DNA of 64,000 bases, taken from assembly GCF_003467125.1 (NCBI RefSeq), contig NZ_QSFA01000007.1, forward strand, positions 1 through 64,000, written 5' to 3'. The position numbers and the translations under genes are program-made. Under the pieces are notes generated by a model, which was not told the origin of the DNA, ran no database searches, and saw nothing but the letters and a program-made list of their open reading frames with translations. Each line of letters opens with the position of its first letter. Position 1 is the first letter of the stretch. This document shows, piece after piece, positions 7,898 to 15,952 of the stretch. This DNA is from Megasphaera sp. AM44-1BH (GTDB lineage: Bacteria; Bacillota; Negativicutes; Veillonellales; Megasphaeraceae).

Positions 7898-8788
7898 TTA
7901 CTCCTGAGAAAGTTGCTGACGGAGATGATAGAGGGCGCCCAGCATGCCGGCCCTATTGCCCAGACGGGCAAAGGCGATGCGGGCCGGTTCATACATGGCC
8001 GGCGGCAGCTGCCGGGATACGTAACGTTCCAGAAGGGGACGGAATACGCCTTCCTGGGCCATGATGCCGCCACCCAGGATGACGACCTGGGGCTGCAGTA
8101 CGGTGATGACGTTGCCTATGGCGACGGCTATGTCACGGGACAGGTCGTCAATGGCCCTGAGGGCATCCGTATCGCCTTTGGCGGCCATAGAAAAGACGGC
8201 TTTGCCATCGAGTTCGTCCGGGCTGACTCCTTTGGCCGCGGCGACGTCGCGGACCAGACGGGTAGCCGATGCCAGGTCGTGGAGCCGGCCGCCGGGCACG
8301 CGCATGTAGGCGATTTCACCGGCACTGCAGCCGGCGCCGTGGATGATATGGCCGTCATAGATGGCACAGCCGCCGATGCTGGTGCCGATGGTCATCATAA
8401 AGGCCGACGTACAGCCTTTTCCGGCGCCGAGCCAGAGTTCGCCCAGGGCAGCGCAGTTGACGTCATTTTCTACGGCACAGGGGATGTGGAATTCCCCTTC
8501 CAGTATTTCTTTCCATTCCGTTCCCGTATAATCGGGGATGGAATCGGCCAGGGCATAGAATATCCGTCCCTTTTGGGGATCGACCATACCCGCTGTAGAA
8601 AGGGCGATGCCCAAAAGCGGCCCTGTTTCCATATACTGGCGGATCAGCTGGCGGACCGTGCGGACGATGCCGGGACCGCCGCCCTGATGGGCATGGGTCG
8701 GTGTGCTCTTCGTTTCTATTAGCTGGCCATCGGCAGAAGCCAGTCCGTATTTGATGGCCGTACCGCCAATGTCAATGCAGATATACAT
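7898..8788 (-). CDS. nanK: ROK-family sugar kinase, probable N-acetylmannosamine kinase
   Basis: 296-residue ROK kinase: phosphate-1 loop CIDIGGTAIKYG at the N-terminus, ENDVNCAALGE with the catalytic Asp, MTIGTSIGGCAIYDGHIIHGAGCSAGEI, and VVILGGGI near the C-terminus. Operon position between nanM and rpiR makes ManNAc to ManNAc-6-P the natural reaction. The cysteine-rich zinc motif (CxCGxxGCxE) found in E. coli NanK and many ROK enzymes is missing; the equivalent stretch reads GAGCSAGEIAYM, as in some Firmicute glucoside or glucose ROK kinases, so specificity rests on context. It starts 9 bp after nanM behind AGGAGA. Confidence 0.87.
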   Translation of the reverse strand: MYICIDIGGTAIKYGLASADGQLIETKSTPTHAHQGGGPGIVRTVRQLIRQYMETGPLLGIALSTAGMVDPQKGRIFYALADSIPDYTGTEWKEILEGEFHIPCAVENDVNCAALGELWLGAGKGCTSAFMMTIGTSIGGCAIYDGHIIHGAGCSAGEIAYMRVPGGRLHDLASATRLVRDVAAAKGVSPDELDGKAVFSMAAKGDTDALRAIDDLSRDIAVAIGNVITVLQPQVVILGGGIMAQEGVFRPLLERYVSRQLPPAMYEPARIAFARLGNRAGMLGALYHLRQQLSQE

Positions 8789-8797
8789 GAGTGTCTC

Positions 8798-9934
8798 CTA
8801 TTCGTTCATGATGAATCCTTCGTAGATGCGGTTGCTGCGTACGCCGGGCTTGATTTCTCCATTGAGGGAAATGAGCTTGTCTTTCAGGAGCACCAGCCCC
8901 TGGCCGCAGGGGGCCGCAAAGGGGATATCGCCGGCAGAGCGCCAGGCATCGCTGCGGACGTTGTAGACGAGGATGCGGCGGTTCCAGTTGAAATCGGTAC
9001 TTTCCCGGCCAAAGTAAGCCGTTTTGTAGGCGGCAAGTTCTGCGCCTGTAAGATGGGACAGATGGGCGACGGCGTCGTCATAGACGGCTTTGTTGAAACC
9101 GCCGATGACCAGCATTTCCTCTTCATTCAGGCCGACGGCCCGGGCCCCCAGGAGGGAGATGCCCTGGCCGTCTATGGCGCAATCGGCCAGTTTGTGCCAG
9201 GTGCGGGTCGTCAGGTCGTAGCCGTAGCCGTCGGTATAGGCCGTATCGCTGCCGCCGCTGAAGACGCACAGGGTCTGGCCCAGCAGTTGGGCGACGCTCT
9301 GTTCACGGGCCTTTTCGGGGAAATCGGCCAGCCGTTCCAGTGTGCCCGTTTTTAGGTCATAGGCGTAGAAATTACGGCTCAGGCTGCCATCCTGTTTTCC
9401 CAGTCCCAGGAAGAGGGTCTGGCCTTTCAGGGCGGCGATGCCATTCTGGAAGGTAAAGGGCAGGGTACCGGCTTTCTGGTAGTGCAGTTTCCCCTGATTG
9501 TCGCAGGTGAGAAGGGTGATGGCTCTGGCAGCGTCTGCATCGGGGCTGCCTCCGATGTAATACACGCCGTCAGCCGAGGTGACCGACGCGCCGTAAGCAG
9601 CCGGGAAGGGCAGGACCTGATGGTCCGTTTCGATGAGGCCCTTGTCTGTCGCCTTCATGGCGTAGATGTCGGGATAGGTCACTTTGGCGCCGCCTGCAGC
9701 AGGACTGCCGTCAGGGAAATTGGCACCGCCACCGGCAATGATATAGCCGTGGCTGGTACCGGCAATCATGCCGGCAACGCCGATATTTTCTTTCTGTCCG
9801 AACGCCGGTGACAAGGTGCCGGCAGACTGCCAGCGTATCTGCGGAGAGCCGGTCTGTTCCGGCGCGGCAAAAGACAGGGATGTCGAAAGGGTCAGGGCCA
9901 GTGCGGCCGCGGCAATAGCATTTTTTTTCATCAT
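8798..9934 (-). CDS. nanM: Secreted N-acetylneuraminate epimerase/mutarotase, Kelch beta-propeller
   Basis: 378-residue exported protein. Signal peptide MMKKNAIAAAALALTLSTSLSFA, then a six-bladed Kelch-like propeller with repeated GG turns (IIAGGGANFPDGSP, YYIGGSPDADA, LVIGGFNKAVYDD, FSGGSD). It matches the cyclically permuted mutarotase group that contains NanM, which speeds conversion of alpha- to beta-sialic acid in the periplasm before uptake. The frame is open to 9958, but AAGGAGGT precedes the ATG at 9934, which gives a clean signal peptide. A periplasmic enzyme fits a diderm cell. It lies between the sialic acid transporter and the kinase. Confidence 0.88.
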   Translation of the reverse strand: MMKKNAIAAAALALTLSTSLSFAAPEQTGSPQIRWQSAGTLSPAFGQKENIGVAGMIAGTSHGYIIAGGGANFPDGSPAAGGAKVTYPDIYAMKATDKGLIETDHQVLPFPAAYGASVTSADGVYYIGGSPDADAARAITLLTCDNQGKLHYQKAGTLPFTFQNGIAALKGQTLFLGLGKQDGSLSRNFYAYDLKTGTLERLADFPEKAREQSVAQLLGQTLCVFSGGSDTAYTDGYGYDLTTRTWHKLADCAIDGQGISLLGARAVGLNEEEMLVIGGFNKAVYDDAVAHLSHLTGAELAAYKTAYFGRESTDFNWNRRILVYNVRSDAWRSAGDIPFAAPCGQGLVLLKDKLISLNGEIKPGVRSNRIYEGFIMNE

Positions 9935-9974
9935 ACGATACCTCCTTGGAGATGTCAAATCAGATACGGACTTT

Positions 9975-11459
9975 CTAATCGGCTGTCGTTCCTTCCGGTG
10001 CCGTATAGTCTTTATTCGTCAGGCGGCTGACGATGGTGCCTGCTACCAGCGAGAGGATGATGGTGATTGCCGTATAGGACCAGAACGAGACGGAAGGGAC
10101 GAAGTATTTCAGATACATGACGACGGCCGTAGAACAGATGAAGCCGACGAATGCGCCTTTGGCATTGGCGCGCTTGCTGAATGCGCCCAGGACGAACATG
10201 CCGGCCAGCGAGCCCAGGGCCAGGCCGATGAAGCTGTTGAACCATTCGTAGGCCGAGTGGATGTCGCTGACGGCCATGATCATGGCGACGATGATGGACA
10301 GGATGCCGATGCCCAGAGAGACGAGCTTGGCGATGCGCGTCTGTTTCTGGCTGTCCAGGTCCGGGTTGAGGACGGACTGGATATCGAGGACCCAGCTGGT
10401 GGCGACGGAATTGATGCCCGTAGACAGGGTGGACTGGGATGCGGCGTAAATAGCGGCCAGGAGGATACCCGTAATGCCGGCCGGCAGTTCATACGTAATA
10501 TAGGAGGCAAACACCAGGTCCTGACGGCTGGTCATGAGCAGGTCCGGATTCTGCTGATAGAATACGTAGAGGCTCGTACCGACGAGGTAGAAGACGGTGG
10601 CGGCAAAAATAGACAGGGCCCCGTTGCCGAGGGTCATTTTATTCAGCTGTTTGATGTCCGTCGTCGTCGTGAACCGCTGTACGATATCCTGACTGGAGAC
10701 GTAGGAAGCAAAGGTAGCCAGGCCGCCGCCGATGAAGACGATGAAGACGCTCGTCGAAAGGATATCCGGGCTCATCCATACTTCGTTCTGGAACATGAAT
10801 TTGTGGCCCGTCGTCAGCGTATCCATGATGGTGCCGAAGCCGCCATGGATGTCGCCGATCATGACGACCAGGGTCAGAGCGATACCGAAGATGAGGACCA
10901 TGCCCTGGATGAAATCGGTGTAGAGGACGGCTTTCAGGCCGCCGGAATAGGAATAAATGATGGCGATGACGCCCATGACGACAATCAGGATATTGACATC
11001 GATGCCGGTCAGTTCGGCCAGTGCGATGGACGGCAGGTACATGATGATGGACATGCGGCCCAGCTGGTAGATGATGAACATAGAAGCCCCCAGGATGCGG
11101 AGGTTTTTGCTTTCAAAGCGTTTCTGCAGATAGTGGTAGGCCGTGTCGATTTCCAGGTGGCTGTAGATGGGCAGGAAATACTTGATGGTCAGCGGAATGG
11201 CGATGAGCATGCCCAACTGGGCCCACCAGAGAATCCACGAGCCTTTATACGAATTGCCCGGCAGGGATAAGAAGGAAATCGGGCTGAGAAGGGTGGCGAA
11301 GATGGAGACGCAGGTAACCCACCAGGGGATGGTGCCGTCGCCCTTGAAAAATTCCTTGCCTTTCATTTCTTTCTTGGAAAAATAGAGGCCGGCCAGCAGG
11401 ACGCCTACCAGATATAAGACTAAAACAACGGTATCGATCCAGGTAAATCCTTCGTGCAT
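9975..11459 (-). CDS. Sodium:solute symporter, probable sialic acid transporter (SSS family)
   Basis: 494-residue membrane protein with about 13 helices. It has SSS-family features: GDGTIPWWVTCVSIFATLLSPISFLSLPGNSY in the first two helices with the sodium-site residues, and YSYSGGLKAVLYTDFIQG, the family signature. Located between nanA and nanM, it is best read as a Na+-driven N-acetylneuraminate importer of the SiaT/NanT SSS type. No ABC or TRAP sialic acid system is in the cluster. Strong AAAGGAGG ribosome site. A hairpin with a short T run (11494-11523) precedes it and could lower its expression relative to nanA. Confidence 0.88.
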   Translation of the reverse strand: MHEGFTWIDTVVLVLYLVGVLLAGLYFSKKEMKGKEFFKGDGTIPWWVTCVSIFATLLSPISFLSLPGNSYKGSWILWWAQLGMLIAIPLTIKYFLPIYSHLEIDTAYHYLQKRFESKNLRILGASMFIIYQLGRMSIIMYLPSIALAELTGIDVNILIVVMGVIAIIYSYSGGLKAVLYTDFIQGMVLIFGIALTLVVMIGDIHGGFGTIMDTLTTGHKFMFQNEVWMSPDILSTSVFIVFIGGGLATFASYVSSQDIVQRFTTTTDIKQLNKMTLGNGALSIFAATVFYLVGTSLYVFYQQNPDLLMTSRQDLVFASYITYELPAGITGILLAAIYAASQSTLSTGINSVATSWVLDIQSVLNPDLDSQKQTRIAKLVSLGIGILSIIVAMIMAVSDIHSAYEWFNSFIGLALGSLAGMFVLGAFSKRANAKGAFVGFICSTAVVMYLKYFVPSVSFWSYTAITIILSLVAGTIVSRLTNKDYTAPEGTTAD

Positions 11460-11493
11460 AGGTGTGTCCTCCTTTAAATGCAGTCCCGGATAC

Positions 11494-11523
11494 AGAAAAA
11501 GCGCCAGAAGTTTCCGGCGCTTA
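11494..11523 (-). terminator. Intra-operon hairpin between nanA and the transporter
   Basis: Leftward: AAGCGCC/GGCGCTT arms (11499-11505 and 11516-11522) extended by partial GG/CC pairing, followed by TTTTTCTG. It lies 37 bp after nanA and 35 bp before the transporter start, so it may act as a partial terminator within the operon. Confidence 0.6.
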
Positions 11524-11559
11524 TCTGCAATGGAAACGGGAGTGAGTGGAATCAGTGTA

Positions 11560-12441
11560 TCAGAAATATTTCTTATAGATTTCTTTGGCCCGTGCTACCA
11601 TTTCCGGGGTATATTTCTTCATGGGTTCACGGCAGTAACCGGCATCGACGCCGGCTTCCTGGAGCAGCAGCTTGATCGTGCCGTAGAGGCCGTTGTCGAG
11701 GATGTCCGTAATGAGGTCGTTGGTGACATGCTGTACTTCCAGGGCTTCCGTGATTTTCTGTGCCTTGGCCAGTTCGAAGATCTGGCGGCCGCGGCGTCCG
11801 TTGATGTTGTACGTGGAGCCGATGGCGCCATCGACGCCGAGGACCGTGGCCGGCAGGAGCATTTCGTCGAACCCGGCATAAATCAGTTTATCCGGGAAGG
11901 TCTTGCGGATGCGTTCCAGGAGATAGAAGTCAGCCTGGGTGAATTTGACGCCGACGATTTTCGGATTGGCGAAGAGTTCGCCGAACTGGCTCAGGCTCAT
12001 ATCGACGCCGGTCAGGAAGGGGATGGAGTAAATGATCATGCGGTTATCGACGGCGCCGATGATGGTGTTGTAGTAATTTTTGATTTCGTCGAAGGTAAAT
12101 TTATAGTAGAACGGCGTGACGGCGCTGATGGCATCGTAGCCTAAATCGGTGACGAATTTTGCCAGTTCCACCGATTCCTTCAGGTTGACCGAGCCGACCT
12201 GGGCTATGAGGGTCAGGGCATCTTTGGCTTCGTCTTTGGCGATTTCAAAAATGCGTTTCTTTTCATCCGTAGACAGCATGAAGTTTTCTCCCGTGCTGCC
12301 GCCTACATACAGGCCGTCCATGTGGTTGACGTCGATGTTGTAGCGGATAATCTGGCGCAGGCCTTTTTCATTGATATTTCCCTGTTCATCAAAGGAAACG
12401 AGCAGTGCGGAAAACAGTCCTTTTAAATCTCTCTGTGACAT
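11560..12441 (-). CDS. nanA: N-acetylneuraminate lyase
   Basis: 293-residue class I aldolase of the DHDPS/NAL family, cleaving sialic acid to N-acetylmannosamine and pyruvate. Motifs: GSTGENFMLS (pyruvate carboxylate site, 48-57), IIYSIPFLTG with Tyr138, and GVKFTQADFY with Schiff-base Lys166. These spacings match E. coli NanA (Tyr137, Lys165) closely. Length is normal. It follows nanE by 60 bp and has a good GGAGGAT ribosome site. Cytoplasmic. Confidence 0.95.
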   Translation of the reverse strand: MSQRDLKGLFSALLVSFDEQGNINEKGLRQIIRYNIDVNHMDGLYVGGSTGENFMLSTDEKKRIFEIAKDEAKDALTLIAQVGSVNLKESVELAKFVTDLGYDAISAVTPFYYKFTFDEIKNYYNTIIGAVDNRMIIYSIPFLTGVDMSLSQFGELFANPKIVGVKFTQADFYLLERIRKTFPDKLIYAGFDEMLLPATVLGVDGAIGSTYNINGRRGRQIFELAKAQKITEALEVQHVTNDLITDILDNGLYGTIKLLLQEAGVDAGYCREPMKKYTPEMVARAKEIYKKYF

Positions 12442-12475
12442 AATGCATCCTCCTTGGTAGTGCGTGTACTACTTG

Positions 12476-12506
12476 TGATTTATATGTGATTTATATATGA
12501 TTTATT
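12476..12506. repeat. Three 11-bp-phased TGATTTATA repeats at the nanE stop
   Basis: TGATTTATA at 12476-12484 and 12487-12495, and TGATTTATT at 12498-12506: one helical turn apart. The third copy contains the nanE stop codon (TTA at 12502-12504 on the + strand). Function unknown; it could be a protein-binding array or chance in an AT-rich gap. Confidence 0.6.
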
Positions 12507-13167
12507 TCAATATATCGACGAATTTTTTGGCAATGAGCTGGGGCCGGGTAATGGCCGAGCCGACTATGGCACCAAAGGCGCCACATTCATAAACCCGTCT
12601 GAGGTCGTCCGGCGTGTTGATGCGGCCTTCGGCAAAGACCGGGATGGAAAGCTGACCGGCCATGCGGGCGACGAGGCCGTAGTCCGGACCTTCAAAGGAC
12701 GGCGTGTAGGGCGTGTAGCCGGACATGGTGGTGGATACGCAGTCAAAGCCGATTTTTTCGGCATTCAGGCCTTCGGCGTCGCTAGAAATATCGGCCAGGG
12801 CCAGGCGGCCGCCGGCGTGTATCTGATTTACCAGATCGGCGAGTTTTTCGTCACCGGGACGCTTGCGCAGTGTCGCGTCGAGGGCGATGATTTCACAGGT
12901 CGTATCGAGCAGTTCGGCGATTTCCTGATGGGTCGGGGTGATATAGATTTCCGAATCGTCAAAATTCCGTTTGATGAGGCCGATGACAGGAAGTCCCGTC
13001 ACCGTTTTGATTTCCCGGATGTCGCCGGTACTCTGGGCCCGGATGCCGACGGCGCCGGCCTGTTTGGCAGCCAGAGCCATGCGGCCCATGATGAATGAGC
13101 TATGAAGCGGTTCATCAGGCAGTGCCTGACACGAAATAATCAGTTTTCCTTTAAATTGTTCCAGCAT
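12502..13167 (-). CDS. nanE: N-acylglucosamine-6-phosphate 2-epimerase
   Basis: 221-residue TIM-barrel enzyme converting ManNAc-6-P to GlcNAc-6-P. Visible NanE features: GKLIISCQALPDEPLHSS at the start, AGAVGIRAQ, LPVIGLIKR, EIIALDATLRKRP, ADISSDAEG, FDCVSTTMSGYT and FAEGRINTPDD with AIVGSAITRP phosphate-binding turns. Length is normal for the family. The frame extends to 13260, but AAGGAGG precedes the ATG at 13167. First gene of the leftward sialic acid operon, read from the promoter at 13240-13268. Confidence 0.94.
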   Translation of the reverse strand: MLEQFKGKLIISCQALPDEPLHSSFIMGRMALAAKQAGAVGIRAQSTGDIREIKTVTGLPVIGLIKRNFDDSEIYITPTHQEIAELLDTTCEIIALDATLRKRPGDEKLADLVNQIHAGGRLALADISSDAEGLNAEKIGFDCVSTTMSGYTPYTPSFEGPDYGLVARMAGQLSIPVFAEGRINTPDDLRRVYECGAFGAIVGSAITRPQLIAKKFVDILK

Positions 13168-13216
13168 GTTGTTCCTCCTTGCTATGACAGTCCTATGGTG
13201 TCTGCTGAACAGATAT

Positions 13217-13342
13217 TTTATGAAATTTAGTACACCAGAAGTATAGCATTTGTCCATCAAAAACGCAATAATATTTCATATAAAATATTTTAACCATCAA
13301 TTTATGAAATTTATTTTCTTAAAAGTGAAAAGATGGTACAAT
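13217..13342. promoter_or_regulatory. Divergent nan/nag promoters with two identical 13-bp operators
   Basis: Leftward nan promoter: -35 TTGCGT (13263-13268), 17-bp spacer, -10 TATACT (13240-13245). Rightward nagA promoter: -10 TACAAT at 13337-13342 with a poor -35. The 13-mer TTTATGAAATTTA occurs exactly at 13217-13229, just after the nan start point, and at 13301-13313, just upstream of the nagA -35. A related ATTTCATATAAA lies at 13273-13284 in inverted order. The placement fits a repressor, most likely the RpiR protein of the operon, covering each promoter with one site. Confidence 0.65.
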
Positions 13343-13430
13343 AGAGATGACAAGTATGAGCCATATGATATACTGTAAACGGTATGCAGATGACCCATAT
13401 CTGCCACAGATAATATGCATAGGAGTGAAT

Positions 13431-14597
13431 ATGATGAAAGCGATTATAGATGGGATGATCGTCCTGCCCGATGCCATTGTGGGCGGACATATTTTGTTGT
13501 ACGAAGGGGATAGGATTACCGATATCGTGCCCCGCAAGGGATTTCACCTGGGCCAGTGCACCGACCTCATTGATGCCAATGGCGGATTTGTCGTGCCGGG
13601 ATTCATCAATGAACACATCCACGGCTGTGCCGGTGCCGATACGATGGATGAAAATGAAGAAGCTCTGGCGACAATCCAGTCGGTGCTGCCGAAGACGGGG
13701 GTGACGTCCTTCCTGCCGACGACCATGACCTATGACCGGCCCCGCATCGAACGGGCCCTCAGCCGTATCCGCAGGGCAAAGAAGAACCACGGCGCCCGGA
13801 TCCTGGGAGCTCATATGGAAGGGCCCTTCATCAGCACGGCTTACAAAGGGGCCCAGAAGGAGTCGAATATAGCTCAGGCCGATTTTTCCTGGATCGAACC
13901 GTATGAAGACGTGGTGAAAATCATCACACTGGCGCCGGAAACGCTGAAGGACAAGACGTTCCTGAAAGAGTGCGCCAATCATGACATTATCGTCTCTGTC
14001 GGCCACAGCGGCGCTACGTATGAACAGGTCATGGACTGCATGGAAAAGAGTTCCTTTTATCACATAACCCACATGTATAATGCCATGACGCCGCTCCACC
14101 ACCGCCGGCCGGGCATTGTCGGGGCGGCCCTGCTCGATCCGAAGGCCCACTGTGAGCTCATCTGTGATAATCTCCACGTCCACCCGGCGGCGCAGAAGCT
14201 GGTGTACCGCATGAAAGGACGGGACGGCATCATCCTCATCACGGATTCGCTGCGGGCCTGCCTGCTGCCCGATGGGGAATCGGAGCTGGGCGGCCAGAAA
14301 GTATTCGTGAAAAACGGAGAAGCCCGGCTGGAAGACGGGACGCTGGCCGGTAGCATTGCCGCCATGAATCAGGTCGTCCTGAATTTCCTGGTAAACAGTG
14401 GCGCAACCCTTCCCGAAGCCGTTGCTATGGCGACGGTGAACCCGGCCAGAGACCTGGGCGTCTATGACCGGATCGGCTCTCTGGAAAAAGGGAAACTGGC
14501 CGATATAGCCATTCTCGATAGTGAAGATTTCCACGTCAAACAGACACTGATAGGTGGCGAACTGGTATACAATGAAGAACAGGAACAGGCACAGTAA
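13431..14597 (+). CDS. nagA: N-acetylglucosamine-6-phosphate deacetylase
   Basis: 388-residue amidohydrolase removing acetate from GlcNAc-6-P to give GlcN-6-P for NagB. Motifs: EHIHG (His62, His64), HMEGPF with metal ligand Glu130, VSVGHSGAT with His192, HMYNAMTPLHHR with His214, CDNLHVH, and ITDS with catalytic Asp272. The frame is open from 13347, but ATG 13431 lies behind AGGAG and starts the usual N-terminus MMKAIIDGMIVLPD. Divergent from the nan operon. Its end overlaps the next gene by 26 bp. Confidence 0.94.
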   Translation: MMKAIIDGMIVLPDAIVGGHILLYEGDRITDIVPRKGFHLGQCTDLIDANGGFVVPGFINEHIHGCAGADTMDENEEALATIQSVLPKTGVTSFLPTTMTYDRPRIERALSRIRRAKKNHGARILGAHMEGPFISTAYKGAQKESNIAQADFSWIEPYEDVVKIITLAPETLKDKTFLKECANHDIIVSVGHSGATYEQVMDCMEKSSFYHITHMYNAMTPLHHRRPGIVGAALLDPKAHCELICDNLHVHPAAQKLVYRMKGRDGIILITDSLRACLLPDGESELGGQKVFVKNGEARLEDGTLAGSIAAMNQVVLNFLVNSGATLPEAVAMATVNPARDLGVYDRIGSLEKGKLADIAILDSEDFHVKQTLIGGELVYNEEQEQAQ

Positions 14598-15765
14598 AAC
14601 CATATATATCCTCGCCGTGCTGGCTGTCCTGGTAGTCATCGGTGCAGGTGTCTTAATCTGGCAGAGCCGTTCCCGGACGGATGGAACGGCAGCGGCGACG
14701 GGCCGCACGGGTACGGAGACCGTATCCACTCTGGATGAACAGGCAAGGGAAAAAGTCCGGTCCATGAGCCCGCAGCAGCGGGTAGGCCAGCTCATGATGA
14801 TCGGCATCCAGGGGACGACCGTCGATCAGGATGCGGCCTATCAGATTGCCCAGTACCATATGGGCAATGTCATCCTCTTTGACCGCAATATGCAATCGAC
14901 ACAGCAGGTAAAAGACCTGAATGCGGCCCTGGCACGGCAGATACGCCGCCAGAGCCAGGATATACCGCCCTTTATTGCCGTCGATCAGGAAGGCGGCTTT
15001 GTCCTGCGCATGCGCGATGCTTTTCCCCGCGTGCCCAGTGAACAGCAGCTGGGAGAAAACGGCGACCCCGCAGCGGCCCGGACCTGGGCCGTGACGACGG
15101 GGAAAAAGCTGAAAGAGCTGGGGTTCAACCTGAATTTTGCCCCCGTCGTCGATCTCGGATCTGCCTCGGAACGGTCGTACAGCCGTGATCCGGCCGTCGT
15201 CACCTCCTTTGCCCGGCAGGCCGTAGAAGGCTATGAAGAGGCGAAAATCTGGTGTGCTCTCAAACACTTTCCCGGCATCGGGAAGGTCCGGACAGATCCC
15301 CATCTTGACGGAGACCAGGTTGCGGCCAGCCGGGACGAACTTCTGGCGGCCGATATGAAGCCCTTTGCTGATCTTATCGGTCAGGTGCCCCACGACAAGA
15401 TGTTCATCATGGTGTCCAACGTCACCTTCCCGGCCCTCGATCCGAAGCTTCCGGCCTGTGTCTCCCAGCCAATCATGACGGGCATATTGCGCCAGCAGTT
15501 TGGCTATGGGGGACTTATCCTGTCCGATGACATGGAAATGGGTGCCATGGCCAAACACTATGCCTTTTCCGATATGGGCGTCATGGCCATCCGGGCCGGC
15601 GCCAATATAGTCCTCGTCTGCCACGACTACGGCCATGAACAGGAAACCTATGCCGGTCTTTTGAAGGCTTATGAAAATGATGAATCGTTCCGCAAGCTCG
15701 TCGATGAAAAAGTGACGCGTATTGTCCGGACCAAACTGGCCGGCGGGGAAGCGGGATATATGTAA
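14572..15765 (+). CDS. nagZ: Membrane-anchored beta-N-acetylhexosaminidase, glycoside hydrolase family 3
   Basis: 397-residue GH3 enzyme releasing terminal GlcNAc, in peptidoglycan recycling or from host glycans. Residues 11-30 form one membrane helix; a Thr/Gly/Ala-rich linker leads to the catalytic domain: VGQLMMIG, FIAVDQEGGFVLRM, KHFPGIG (231-237), the NagZ-type D-x-H (Asp242, His244) and nucleophile motif LILSDDMEMGA (316-326). The usual KHFPGHG has Ile for His. ATG 14572 lies inside nagA (26-bp overlap) without a clear ribosome site, so coupling is likely; GTG 14554 is an alternative start. Anchored outside the inner membrane, it could feed GlcNAc to the nag pathway. Confidence 0.88.
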   Translation: MKNRNRHSKTIYILAVLAVLVVIGAGVLIWQSRSRTDGTAAATGRTGTETVSTLDEQAREKVRSMSPQQRVGQLMMIGIQGTTVDQDAAYQIAQYHMGNVILFDRNMQSTQQVKDLNAALARQIRRQSQDIPPFIAVDQEGGFVLRMRDAFPRVPSEQQLGENGDPAAARTWAVTTGKKLKELGFNLNFAPVVDLGSASERSYSRDPAVVTSFARQAVEGYEEAKIWCALKHFPGIGKVRTDPHLDGDQVAASRDELLAADMKPFADLIGQVPHDKMFIMVSNVTFPALDPKLPACVSQPIMTGILRQQFGYGGLILSDDMEMGAMAKHYAFSDMGVMAIRAGANIVLVCHDYGHEQETYAGLLKAYENDESFRKLVDEKVTRIVRTKLAGGEAGYM

Positions 15766-15825
15766 TGTACCTGCCATGGGGACAGCGGCTTTGTTTTTGT
15801 TTTTCCAGGCAGCCGGGATGATAAT

Positions 15826-15879
15826 TGACAGAAATTATACAGAAAAATGACAGAATTTATAACATGGACCTCGTATAAT
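15826..15879 (+). promoter_or_regulatory. Pho box and promoter of the alkaline phosphatase gene
   Basis: Four hexamers spaced exactly 11 bp: TGACAG (15826), ATACAG (15837), TGACAG (15848), ATAACA (15859). These fit the TTAACA/TGACAG-type direct repeats bound by PhoP/PhoB. A -10 TATAAT follows at 15874-15879, with no -35 hexamer other than the repeats, as in activator-dependent Pho promoters. The transcript would have a leader of about 65 nt before the ATG at 15953. Confidence 0.75.
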
Positions 15880-15952
15880 GACCATGCGATACATTAGAAA
15901 AAAGCAATGCCAGGTCATGCTGCAAAAGCGCATGAAATCAGGAGGTCATGGT

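Noticed and set aside
7213..8309. Rightward frames across rpiR and nanK
   Set aside because: They lie wholly inside well-supported leftward genes with catalytic motifs and have no ribosome sites.
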